A stretch of DNA of 64,000 bases from Fibrobacter sp. (lineage in GTDB: Bacteria > Fibrobacterota > Fibrobacteria > Fibrobacterales > Fibrobacteraceae): contig NZ_JAFZKX010000043.1 of assembly GCF_017551775.1 (NCBI RefSeq), positions 1-64,000 on the forward strand. Reading direction: 5' to 3'. The notes beneath the pieces are model-generated. The model did no database searches and was not told the origin of the DNA. It saw only the letters and a program-made list of their open reading frames with translations. The translations under genes were made by a program, and so were the position numbers. Below, piece after piece: positions 51,010 through 59,277 of the stretch (within the stretch, counting starts at the first letter, position 1; every line of letters begins with the position of its first letter).

Positions 51010-52212
51010 CTATAAATCCTCTGCCCTGACGTAGAGCAGTCTGAACATGTCGTAGGCAGCCTTGGCCTTGTTTTCGCGGTAAATGTTGCGGTAATTTTCC
51101 TTGCTGGAATCCAGCAGGTGTGTCCGGTACAGGTCGCGGATTAGTTCGTGCTGCGCATGCTCCCATCCGGAAATCTGCTTGTAGGGCCACTTGCTGACAT
51201 CTTTGCCGATGTAGTTTGCGAGAAAATCGAGCGCCTTGTAGTAGGAGCGTCCCTGTATTTCTGTCGCCTTGCGGGTGTCGAGCCCGTTGTTCTTCGCGAT
51301 GGTGTAAAAGTCCAGCATGTGCGAAAGGTTGTACCATGAATAATGGAAGGCGAGTGTCCTTTTGAGTTCCTTGGGCTGACTTCCGTCTTTTTCGACCTGC
51401 TTTAGGATGTGCCGTTTTGCGAAATGGTCGATGAGGTTCTGTGCCGTCTTTCGGTCGCCTATGTAAAGGCTGTAGGCGAGCAACTGCGTATCATATGTCG
51501 TCCCGTGGTTGTTCTCGGCCTTGCTTTCTTCGATTCCCTGCTCGCTGGTGGTAAGCCACTGGACGTATTCGGCAAACCATTTCTTGAGCGTCGCTTTTTC
51601 TGCGGGCAAAAAACCGGGATACGATTCCAGAAGCGCGAGCGCGTCCATCATCTGCACGAAGGAGTAACCGTCTAGAACACCGAAGGGATATCCCTTGCCG
51701 AAATTACGCCCGGGAATCATCTGCGCGAAATTCATGTTCGGGTTCATTTTGGTGGCGGAGTCCAGGAACCAGATGCGAACCTGCTTCAGGGCGGCTTCGG
51801 CGAAAGCGGAATCGCCGCCCAGGAACCAGGCGAGTGAAAGCGTCTGTACGCGGCGGCTCATCTTGTCGAGGGTTTCTCGGTCGTATTCCTTCAATTCAGG
51901 GTTGCTCACGCCGTCGCGGGAAATGTAGGGGAGTCCGTCGGGCTTGCTGGAATCCGGCCAGAAGTATCGCGAAAGGCTTGCGTAGTCGTGCCTGTCCCCG
52001 CTTGCGGGCACATGCTTCTTGTCCATGACGGAGACGTCTTTCTCTTGCAGCAAGGATTTCGCTTTGGTTTCCAACCCGCGAAACGCTTCGGCATAAGGGC
52101 TGTTTTTTGCCTTGAGGGATTCTTTGACCTGCAGGAGGTGCGATTCGTTCCAGAGGAACTGCGCGAAGCAGGGCGTTGCCAGGAGCAGAACAAGGAACAG
52201 TCGGATGAACAT
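51010..52212 (-). CDS. Exported alginate-lyase-family protein
   Basis: 400 residues; signal peptide ending PCFAQ. The alpha/alpha-barrel of the PF05426 alginate lyase family is marked by SLSRYFWPDSSKPDGLPYISRDG near 80-105, then AENNHGTTYDTQLLAYSLY with the active-site Asn-His, and WEHAQHELI. PL5-type enzymes cleave mannuronate-rich alginate in the periplasm. The algD-like gene elsewhere in the window makes a mannuronate polymer plausible as substrate. Other Fibrobacter and Bacteroidota relatives have unknown specificity. It is the last gene of a three-gene minus operon with two glycosyltransferases. Confidence 0.85.
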   Translation of the reverse strand: MFIRLFLVLLLATPCFAQFLWNESHLLQVKESLKAKNSPYAEAFRGLETKAKSLLQEKDVSVMDKKHVPASGDRHDYASLSRYFWPDSSKPDGLPYISRDGVSNPELKEYDRETLDKMSRRVQTLSLAWFLGGDSAFAEAALKQVRIWFLDSATKMNPNMNFAQMIPGRNFGKGYPFGVLDGYSFVQMMDALALLESYPGFLPAEKATLKKWFAEYVQWLTTSEQGIEESKAENNHGTTYDTQLLAYSLYIGDRKTAQNLIDHFAKRHILKQVEKDGSQPKELKRTLAFHYSWYNLSHMLDFYTIAKNNGLDTRKATEIQGRSYYKALDFLANYIGKDVSKWPYKQISGWEHAQHELIRDLYRTHLLDSSKENYRNIYRENKAKAAYDMFRLLYVRAEDL

Positions 52213-52225
52213 TTTGGGCCTGCTT

Positions 52226-53290
52226 TTATTTGCCTACAAAATGGATCGCGTCGATAAAGCCCTGGAACATGTTTTCGATTTGCATTTCGGTTTCGTAGGT
52301 GTGGCGGGCCGCTGCGGATAGGCGGTCGTGCAGTTCGCAGTTTTCGCAAATCTCGCAAATCTTTGTTTTGAGTTCCGCTTCGGAATCGACGATGAACCCG
52401 TTTTCGCCTTGCTTCAGGTAGATGATTTCGGGAGCATGGATGCGGTTCAGCACTACGACGGGAATGCCCCAGAACATGGCCTGGTTCAGCGCGAGCCCGA
52501 TGTGGCCCGGTGTGCTGAAGACGTCGCCGACCTGGTAGATTTCATCGACTTCCTTCCCGTATTTTTCGCCGAGATAATAGTAGTGTGGATTCGAATCGAT
52601 TATGGCCAGCTGCTGTTCGCTTATCCCGCCGCCGACAACGACAAGCGCGATTTCGGGGCGGTCCTTGAATTGTTCCAGCAGAATATCGAGCCCCTTGTAG
52701 GGGAGGATGCGCGAAATGTAGAGGACGACGCGCTGTTCCTTGATGCCGTAAGCCGCCTTGACTTCTTCGGGGCTACGCAACGCCTTCCTGTCGACATCGG
52801 AAAAGTCGAGCGTGTTCTTCGCGATAAAGGTCTTTTTCTGGTTCCGCTTGCTCAAGTACTTCAGCTGCGCGGGCGAATAGAGGATAATTGCGCTGCTGAT
52901 GGTATGGATGAAATGGAAAATCGAATTCTTGAGTTTCGCGTCGGGCGTCTTGATGTTGATTCCGTGATTCCAGTAAATCATGGGAATCTTTTTCCACCGG
53001 CAATAGAACGTGAGCGGAATGATGAGCTTGTCCTTCAGGTGCAAAAAGTTCAGGCACACGTCGGGCTTGATTTCTTTGATGAGCCTGGTGTAGTTCTTGG
53101 TGCTGAAGGGGGCGTCGTGCCGTATGTAGCGAATGGGGAAGTCGACCTTCTGGAAATCATTGCTCGCCACATGGAATTCGTAACCGAGTTCCTTGAACAT
53201 GTCGAAGAACTTGTTGTAAATGCGGCTGCGATAATGCATCACGCGGTTCGAAATCAGGAGAATCTTTTTCATCGGGGACGCCTGCGCCAT
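52226..53290 (-). CDS. GT4 glycosyltransferase
   Basis: 354 residues from ATG 53290; a second ATG at 53272 starts the more typical MKKILLISNRV and may be the true start. GT-B fold: LNFLHLKDKLIIPLTFYCRWKKIPMIYWNHG in the acceptor half, LYISRILPYKGLDILLEQF, VVVGGG and NQAMFWGIPVVVLNRIHAPEII in the donor half. No sugar specificity can be read. It starts 2 bases after the preceding GT2 gene and is followed by the alginate-lyase-like gene. Confidence 0.87.
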   Translation of the reverse strand: MAQASPMKKILLISNRVMHYRSRIYNKFFDMFKELGYEFHVASNDFQKVDFPIRYIRHDAPFSTKNYTRLIKEIKPDVCLNFLHLKDKLIIPLTFYCRWKKIPMIYWNHGINIKTPDAKLKNSIFHFIHTISSAIILYSPAQLKYLSKRNQKKTFIAKNTLDFSDVDRKALRSPEEVKAAYGIKEQRVVLYISRILPYKGLDILLEQFKDRPEIALVVVGGGISEQQLAIIDSNPHYYYLGEKYGKEVDEIYQVGDVFSTPGHIGLALNQAMFWGIPVVVLNRIHAPEIIYLKQGENGFIVDSEAELKTKICEICENCELHDRLSAAARHTYETEMQIENMFQGFIDAIHFVGK

Positions 53291-53292
53291 GG

Positions 53293-54234
53293 CTATTTCG
53301 AGAAGATTTTCTTTTTCCGGAGCGCCTTTATGAAGGTCGAAGGAGAAAGGAAGAATGCTTCAATCAGGTCGCGCAAATGCTTGCGCTTCCCTTCGATATG
53401 GGCGACGTGAATGAGGCTCCTGCACAAATCGCTGTTGATGCGCTTGCGGTTGATGTCGGTGAAATTCACCTTCAGTTCACGGATGTGGTTGGGCAGCGCG
53501 AGGGCCCTCTTTATCTTGAGCTTTTCGTCCCACGTGACTCCGCCGGCGTGCTTTCGGTAGGCGGACATCTTCTTGTTGATGCAACGGACCTTGCCGGAAT
53601 GCGCGCATTTTTCGACCAGGAAGATGTCGCCATTCAGGATGTTGTCCGGATTCTTGATTTTGTAGTCGAGAACTTCGCGCCTGTAGATCATCGACGCGGT
53701 CGGAACGACCCAGTTCTCGTAAAGTTCGGATGCGGTGTAGTCGCGGTCTTCGAGCGGTGCGTATGGGTCATCCGGGGACGGGTTCCCGTCGGCGTCGACG
53801 ACCGTGGCGCCATGGAAAATCATGGAATAGTCGGGGTGGCTTTCCAGGAAGTCGATTTGACGCTGCAACTTGTGCGGGTCAGTCCAGTAGTCGTCCCCTT
53901 CGCACATGGCGACGTATTTCCGCTTGAGCATTCCCGTGACGATTCGCGTGAATGTCCCGTCCTGCTTTTTCCACTGGTTTTCAGTCTCGTAAAGGGGCTT
54001 CAAAATCCTGGGGTATTTCGCTTCGTACTCGCGAATGATATCGGCGGTCCTGTCCGGGCTCGCGTCTTCGTGAATCATGACTTCGAAGGGGAAATCCGTT
54101 TCTTGGATGAGGAATCCTTCGAGGCATTTCGCAATGAATTTTTCTTGCTTGAAAGTGATACAACGGACGCAGACAATCGGCTCGGCATTCTCAGGCCATT
54201 TCGCCGTGATTTCTTCTTGGGTACGTAATTGCAT
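53293..54234 (-). CDS. GT2 glycosyltransferase
   Basis: 313 residues from ATG 54234. VRCITFKQEKFIAKCLEGFLIQETDFPFEVMIHEDASPDRT is the nucleotide-binding start of a family 2 GT-A enzyme, and AMCEGDDYWTDPHKL holds the metal-binding ExDD region. NWVVPTASMIYRR resembles enzymes of O-antigen and capsule loci. TATATT lies 9 bases before the ATG without a ribosome site, so the mRNA may be nearly leaderless. It is first in an operon with a GT4 and a lyase-like gene. Confidence 0.87.
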   Translation of the reverse strand: MQLRTQEEITAKWPENAEPIVCVRCITFKQEKFIAKCLEGFLIQETDFPFEVMIHEDASPDRTADIIREYEAKYPRILKPLYETENQWKKQDGTFTRIVTGMLKRKYVAMCEGDDYWTDPHKLQRQIDFLESHPDYSMIFHGATVVDADGNPSPDDPYAPLEDRDYTASELYENWVVPTASMIYRREVLDYKIKNPDNILNGDIFLVEKCAHSGKVRCINKKMSAYRKHAGGVTWDEKLKIKRALALPNHIRELKVNFTDINRKRINSDLCRSLIHVAHIEGKRKHLRDLIEAFFLSPSTFIKALRKKKIFSK

Positions 54235-54351
54235 ATGCTGACAAATATATCTATATGAGTGCAAATGGTCAACTTTTCGCCTGTTGGCGGAGATGTTTAG
54301 AACTTTTATTTTCTAAATTGATTCTGTAGATTGTTTCAAGAAAGGTGAAGC

Positions 54352-55662
54352 ATGGCAAAGACTGTCTATTTAGGAATGATTGGGGATATTATGCACCCCG
54401 GTCTCATCAATATCATTAATGAGGGCGCCAAGTACGGTGACGTGATGATTGGCCTTTTTACGGACAAGGCGATTGCGACGCATAAGCGCCTCCCGTATCT
54501 GAATTACGAACAGCGCAAGAATGTCATCGAGAATATCAAGGGTGTGTCGAAGGTCGTTCCGCAAGATGAATGGAGCTATGTCGAAAACCTGAAGAAGTAC
54601 AAGCCGGATTATATCATCCACGGCGATGACTGGCTTTACGGCCCGGACAAGTATATCCGTGACGAAGTTTTCAAGGTCATGGAATCCCTGGGCGGCAAGG
54701 TGATTGAAATTCCTTACACGCAGGGCATCACCTCGACCGGACTCAAGAAGGAAATGGAGTCTCTGGGCACGACCCCGCAGGCGAGACTTTCTTCGCTGCG
54801 TCGCCTGATTGCGGCGAAGCCGATTGTCCGCATCCTGGAATCGCACAACGGCCTTACGGGCCTTATCGCCGAACACACCAGCGTAGAAATTGACGGCTGC
54901 GTCCGCGAGTTCGACGGCATGTGGTCTTCGTCCCTTACCGATTCTACCAGCAAGGGCAAGCCGGATATCGAGGCGGTGGACCTCACGACCCGCCTGCACG
55001 ACCTGAACGATACTCTTGAAGTGACGACCAAGCCGGTCATCTTCGACGGCGACACCGGTGGAAAGGTGGAACATTTCGGTTTCACGGTCCGCACTCTGGA
55101 ACGCCTCGGCATTTCGGCGGTCATCATCGAAGACAAGGTGGGCCTCAAGCAGAACTCCCTGTTCGGGACGGATGCCATCCAGACGCAGGACACCATCGAA
55201 GGCTTCTGCACCAAGATCCGCGCGGGCAAGGATGCGCAGATTACGAATGACTTCATGGTGATTTCCCGTTGCGAATCCCTGATTGCGGGCAAGTCCGTGG
55301 ACGACGCCCTGGAACGCTGCCACGCCTATGTGGCTGCCGGTACCGACGGCATCATGATCCATTCCAAGGACAAGAGCGGTGAGGACATCAAGGAATTCTG
55401 CAGGCGCTTCCGCGAGAAGGATGCGCACACGCCGATCGTGGCCGTGCCTACGACTTACAACCAGTTCACCGAAGAAGAACTGGCGACCTGGGGCATCAAT
55501 ATCGTCATCTATGCGAACCACATGCTGCGGTCTGCCTATCCGGCCATGGTGAAGTGCGCGGAGTCCATCCTTACGCATAGCCGTAGCCTGGAAGCCTCCA
55601 ACGACTACTGCATGCCTATCAAGCAGATTCTGAACCTCATTCCCGGAACGATGAAGAAATAG
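54352..55662 (+). CDS. pepM: Phosphoenolpyruvate mutase with N-terminal cytidylyltransferase-like domain
   Basis: Makes phosphonopyruvate from PEP, the first C-P bond of phosphonate biosynthesis. 436 residues. Residues ~1-130 resemble a nucleotidyltransferase (MHPGLINIINEGAKYGDVMIG; YNE-like YLNYEQRKN; HGDDW). The mutase barrel (~145-430) has DGDTGG and EDKVGLKQNSLFG; the Lys-x-Asn-Ser-Leu gate marks true mutases and not the isocitrate-lyase-type lyases. GAAAGGTG precedes the ATG. Two bases separate it from the decarboxylase gene. The fused first domain could activate the final phosphonate with CTP; that is inference. Confidence 0.92.
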   Translation: MAKTVYLGMIGDIMHPGLINIINEGAKYGDVMIGLFTDKAIATHKRLPYLNYEQRKNVIENIKGVSKVVPQDEWSYVENLKKYKPDYIIHGDDWLYGPDKYIRDEVFKVMESLGGKVIEIPYTQGITSTGLKKEMESLGTTPQARLSSLRRLIAAKPIVRILESHNGLTGLIAEHTSVEIDGCVREFDGMWSSSLTDSTSKGKPDIEAVDLTTRLHDLNDTLEVTTKPVIFDGDTGGKVEHFGFTVRTLERLGISAVIIEDKVGLKQNSLFGTDAIQTQDTIEGFCTKIRAGKDAQITNDFMVISRCESLIAGKSVDDALERCHAYVAAGTDGIMIHSKDKSGEDIKEFCRRFREKDAHTPIVAVPTTYNQFTEEELATWGINIVIYANHMLRSAYPAMVKCAESILTHSRSLEASNDYCMPIKQILNLIPGTMKK

Positions 55663-55664
55663 TC

Positions 55665-56792
55665 ATGATCAGCCCGAAGTTTTTTATCGATACGCTCGGC
55701 TCCTACGGCATTGATTTCTTTGCCGGGGTTCCCGATTCTTTGCTCAAGAACATCTGTGCCTACATCGCCGACAACAAGGATGCGAAGCATAACGTGATTG
55801 CCGCGAACGAAGGTGCCGCCGTGGGTCTTGCCGCGGGTTATCACCTCGCTACCGGAAAGATTGGCGTTGTCTACATGCAGAATTCCGGCGAAGGCAACAT
55901 CATCAACCCGCTCGCTTCGCTTACGGACAAGGAAGTCTACAACATTCCGGTGTTGCTCCTCATTGGCTGGCGCGGACGCCCGGGCGTTCATGACGAACCG
56001 CAACATGTGAAGCAGGGCAAGGTGACTACCGGCATCCTCAACACGATGGGCGTGAACTTTGACGTGCTCTGCAAGGAAGAGGACAAGGCTGCAAAGCAGA
56101 TTGCGAAGGCCGTAAATACGATGAAGGAAACGGGCGAAGTCTATGCGCTCGTCATCGAGAAGGACACCTTCGAAGATTACAAGCTCCAGAGCGTCGAAAA
56201 GAACGATTTGACGATGAGCCGTGAAGAGGCCATCCAGACAGTTGCCGCCGCGCTTGGCGAAAAGGATGTCATCGTCTCTACTACGGGCATGATCAGCCGC
56301 GAACTTTTTGAATACCGCGCCCAGAAGGGTGAAGGCCACGAACGCGACTTCCTCACGGTGGGTTCCATGGGACACGCCTCGCAGATCGCGCTCGGCATCG
56401 CGATGGAAAAGGACAATCGCAAGGTCTGGTGTTTCGACGGCGACGGTGCGACTATCATGCACATGGGTTCCATGGCGATTGTCGCAAGCAAGTCCCCTGC
56501 AAATTACGTGCACGTGGTGTTCAACAACGGTGCGCACGACTCCGTGGGCGGCCAGCCTACGGTGGGCCTGAAGATTGACTTGCCCGCTGTTGCGAAGGCC
56601 GTGGGTTACCGCGACGCGCTCTCCGCCGACAGCAAGGAGTCCCTTGCCGCCGCCCTCGAAAAAGTGAAGGGCATGCAGGGCCCGGTGCTTTTGGAAGTCA
56701 AGGTGAAGAAGGGCAACCGCAAGGATTTGGGACGCCCGACCACGACGCCAATCGAGAACAAGAACGCCTTGATGGAGTTCCTGAGGAAATAA
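55665..56792 (+). CDS. ppd: Phosphonopyruvate decarboxylase
   Basis: TPP enzyme that drives the unfavourable mutase step by turning phosphonopyruvate into phosphonoacetaldehyde. 375 residues. FAGVPDSLLKNIC and ANEGAAVGLAAGYHLATG form the pyrimidine-binding half with the catalytic Glu; WCFDGDGATIMHMGSM ... VFNNGAHDSVGGQPT is the GDG-x-N diphosphate motif typical of phosphonopyruvate and sulfopyruvate decarboxylases. Adjacent pepM settles the phosphonate assignment. No aminotransferase that would give 2-aminoethylphosphonate follows. Confidence 0.94.
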   Translation: MISPKFFIDTLGSYGIDFFAGVPDSLLKNICAYIADNKDAKHNVIAANEGAAVGLAAGYHLATGKIGVVYMQNSGEGNIINPLASLTDKEVYNIPVLLLIGWRGRPGVHDEPQHVKQGKVTTGILNTMGVNFDVLCKEEDKAAKQIAKAVNTMKETGEVYALVIEKDTFEDYKLQSVEKNDLTMSREEAIQTVAAALGEKDVIVSTTGMISRELFEYRAQKGEGHERDFLTVGSMGHASQIALGIAMEKDNRKVWCFDGDGATIMHMGSMAIVASKSPANYVHVVFNNGAHDSVGGQPTVGLKIDLPAVAKAVGYRDALSADSKESLAAALEKVKGMQGPVLLEVKVKKGNRKDLGRPTTTPIENKNALMEFLRK

Positions 56793-56793
56793 G

Positions 56794-57522
56794 ATGCGTC
56801 TCGCCCTGATGTCGGACATCCATGCGAACGTGACGGCATTGAAGGCCGTTCTCGAAGAAATCGCCCGCCGCCATGTCGACAAGTTCGTGTTGCTGGGCGA
56901 CCTGGTGAATTACGGCATGCGCCCGAACGAGATTGTGGACATGGTTCGCGACATGGACGACAAGTTTGTCGCGAAAATCTGGGGCAATCACGAGAAGGCC
57001 GTCATGGACAACGATACGACCCGTTTCGCGACGGACCGCGGGCGCGCCATTCTCCATTACACGCAGAAGCGCCTGTCGCAGGAATCCATCGACTTCATCA
57101 ATAACAAGATGAACCGCGACGGCACCTGCACCCTGGAAATCGACGGCAAAAAATTCCTGCTGGTGCACGGAATCCTGGGCGACCCGTACTGGGGCAAGTT
57201 TACGCCGGCGGAACTCATGCGCGAAGAATACGCCCCGTACGATTTCGTACTGACGGCTCATTCCCATGTATGCCATTACTTCGAGGTGCTTTTCAAGGCG
57301 GATTCCCCGAGCACGAGGAACAAGAAGAAGACCGTGTTTATCAATCCCGGCTCCGTAGGGCAGCCGCGGAATATCAATCCCTGCGCCCAGTTCGGGATTC
57401 TCGATACCGAGACGACGGAATACGAGCATATTTGCGTTCCGTACGACATCGAGGCGGAACAGAAACTTTATACGGACGAGGTAGATGTCTTCTACAAGGA
57501 TCGTCTGACTTTAGGAATTTAA
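56794..57522 (+). CDS. Calcineurin-like metallophosphoesterase (YfcE type)
   Basis: 242 residues. The five dimetal motifs are visible: MSDIHAN, LLGDLVNYG, WGNHEKA, VHGIL and TAHSHVC. Substrate is unknown. Relatives act as small phosphodiesterases. One base separates it from ppd and 13 from the next gene, so it belongs to the phosphonate operon, where it might cleave a phosphodiester or CMP-phosphonate intermediate; this is inferred from position alone. Confidence 0.87.
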   Translation: MRLALMSDIHANVTALKAVLEEIARRHVDKFVLLGDLVNYGMRPNEIVDMVRDMDDKFVAKIWGNHEKAVMDNDTTRFATDRGRAILHYTQKRLSQESIDFINNKMNRDGTCTLEIDGKKFLLVHGILGDPYWGKFTPAELMREEYAPYDFVLTAHSHVCHYFEVLFKADSPSTRNKKKTVFINPGSVGQPRNINPCAQFGILDTETTEYEHICVPYDIEAEQKLYTDEVDVFYKDRLTLGI

Positions 57523-57535
57523 ACAGAGGCTTATC

Positions 57536-58534
57536 ATGAAGAAAAATCTGTATGTCATAAGTGGTGCTACCGGCATGACCGGCAGTGAACTTTCACGCCA
57601 GCTGCTGAAGGACGACAACATCGTTGTCGGCTTCGACAACTTCTTCGCCAGCTCCATCGATACGGTGAAGGACCTGGTCGGTCGTGACGATTTTATCTTT
57701 TACGAATACGACATCAACAATGCGGAACACATGGCTTCCATCACCGACAAGGTGAAGAGCCTCAAGGGTTCGTATTCCGGCCGCCTGATTTTCATCAACT
57801 GCGCTGCTGCGGTCCATACGAAGCACTTCTACGAAATTGAGCACACCTTCCAGACGAACGTCGTCTCGATGAAGATGTTCCTCGAAATGGCAATCGCCCT
57901 CGGTGCGGATACCTACATGAACTGCTCCACTTCCGAAGTGTACTCCATGCAGTCTTGGAACGCCAACGGTGGTGTCCGCGAAGACGACTTCCTGGTGCTT
58001 GCTACCGCGGAACACAGCCAGCGCACGAGCTACGCCGTCGGCAAGCTCCTCACGGAATTCTTCATGAAGGATGCCGTGGACAAGGGCCGAATCAAGGGCT
58101 GCTCCATCCGCTTCGCGAACGTGTACAGCAAGCATGAACGCTTTGCCGACCACATTATCCCGCACATCATCAACAACCTTCTCGAAAAGCCCGAAGTCAC
58201 GCTTCTCGAAAACTCGAAGGTCAACAAGCGCACGTTCCTCCACAACATCGATAGCTGCCGCGCCGTGATGGAACTCATGGAATCGCCCGAGGCTCTCGAC
58301 GGTACCGTCTATAACGTCGCGACCGAAGAAGAAATCTCCATCGTGGATCTGGTGAAGCTGATCGCGAAGAAGATGGGCATCGACGATGTGAAAATCAAGT
58401 TCGAAGGTTTCCGCAAGTCCGATCCGGAACGTCGCCTGCTGAACACCGACAAGATTCGTGCCCGCACGAACTGGAAACCGGTCGTCACGCTTGACGAAGG
58501 CCTCGAAATGTGCGTGAAGAGTATCGAAAGATGA
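57536..58534 (+). CDS. NAD-dependent epimerase/dehydratase (extended SDR)
   Basis: 332 residues. Rossmann motif SGATGMTGS, then NCAAAVH, CSTSEVYS, and YAVGK with the catalytic Tyr-x3-Lys. RTFLHNIDSCRAVMELM and YNVATEEEISI resemble UDP-hexose epimerases and dTDP-glucose dehydratases. The substrate could be a nucleotide sugar to be decorated by phosphonate or a phosphonate intermediate. The next gene starts within its stop codon (ATGA). Confidence 0.88.
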   Translation: MKKNLYVISGATGMTGSELSRQLLKDDNIVVGFDNFFASSIDTVKDLVGRDDFIFYEYDINNAEHMASITDKVKSLKGSYSGRLIFINCAAAVHTKHFYEIEHTFQTNVVSMKMFLEMAIALGADTYMNCSTSEVYSMQSWNANGGVREDDFLVLATAEHSQRTSYAVGKLLTEFFMKDAVDKGRIKGCSIRFANVYSKHERFADHIIPHIINNLLEKPEVTLLENSKVNKRTFLHNIDSCRAVMELMESPEALDGTVYNVATEEEISIVDLVKLIAKKMGIDDVKIKFEGFRKSDPERRLLNTDKIRARTNWKPVVTLDEGLEMCVKSIER

Positions 58535-59274
58535 AGTACCTGATTATTACCGTTGCCGGTACGGCGACCCGCTTCAACAGGGATACCGAAAAGGAAACCC
58601 TGAAGTGCCTTTACTATAAGGATTCTCCGAAGTTTGCGCTGCTGAACCAGCTCATCAAAAACTGCGGCGAATACGACAAGTACATCATCGTGGGCGGTTA
58701 CCTCTATTCCGCGCTCGAAGCCTACGTGAAGGAAAATCTCCAGGCTTACGGCGACAGGATTGAACTCGTCTACAACGAACATTTCAAGGACTACGGTTCG
58801 GGTTACAGCCTGTACAAGGGCATCGAAGCCGTGAAGGAACAGGGCGATGTCACTTTCGTGGAAGGCGACCTGTTCTTCTTGAAGGAAAATTTCAAGCCGG
58901 TTTACGATAGCGAAAAGAGCGTGCTCACGATAAACCGCGAGCCCATCTATTCGAACAAGGCGGTCGCGCTCTATGTATCGACGGATGGCCGCCCGCATTA
59001 CCTGTACGACACGAACCATTCTTCGCTCACGATTCCGGAGCCGTTCCTCGCGGTGTTCAATTCCGCGCAGATGTGGAAGTTCCAGTCCGCAGAAAAATTG
59101 CACGAGGCAGTCGCTTCGCTGACCGAAAAGCAACTCCAGGGCACGAACCTCGAGATTATTCAGGCGTATTTCAACAAGCTCTCCCGCGAAGAATACGACG
59201 TGGTCACGTTCGATGCCTGGTACAACTGCAACACCGTTGCGGACTACAACATTGTCCGCGAACTTATGGAGTAG
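58531..59274 (+). CDS. LicC-like nucleotidyltransferase
   Basis: 247 residues from ATG 58531, overlapping the previous stop by 4 bases. VAGTATRFNRDTEKETLKCL is a divergent form of the G-x-G-x-R sugar-nucleotidyltransferase start, and VEGDLFFLKE holds the metal-binding Asp. In this place the likely job is CTP-dependent activation, as LicC does for phosphocholine and PntC for phosphonates; a sugar-1-phosphate nucleotidyltransferase is the alternative. The usual GTxxR loop is modified, so activity is not certain. Confidence 0.72.
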   Translation: MKYLIITVAGTATRFNRDTEKETLKCLYYKDSPKFALLNQLIKNCGEYDKYIIVGGYLYSALEAYVKENLQAYGDRIELVYNEHFKDYGSGYSLYKGIEAVKEQGDVTFVEGDLFFLKENFKPVYDSEKSVLTINREPIYSNKAVALYVSTDGRPHYLYDTNHSSLTIPEPFLAVFNSAQMWKFQSAEKLHEAVASLTEKQLQGTNLEIIQAYFNKLSREEYDVVTFDAWYNCNTVADYNIVRELME

Positions 59275-59277
59275 AAT

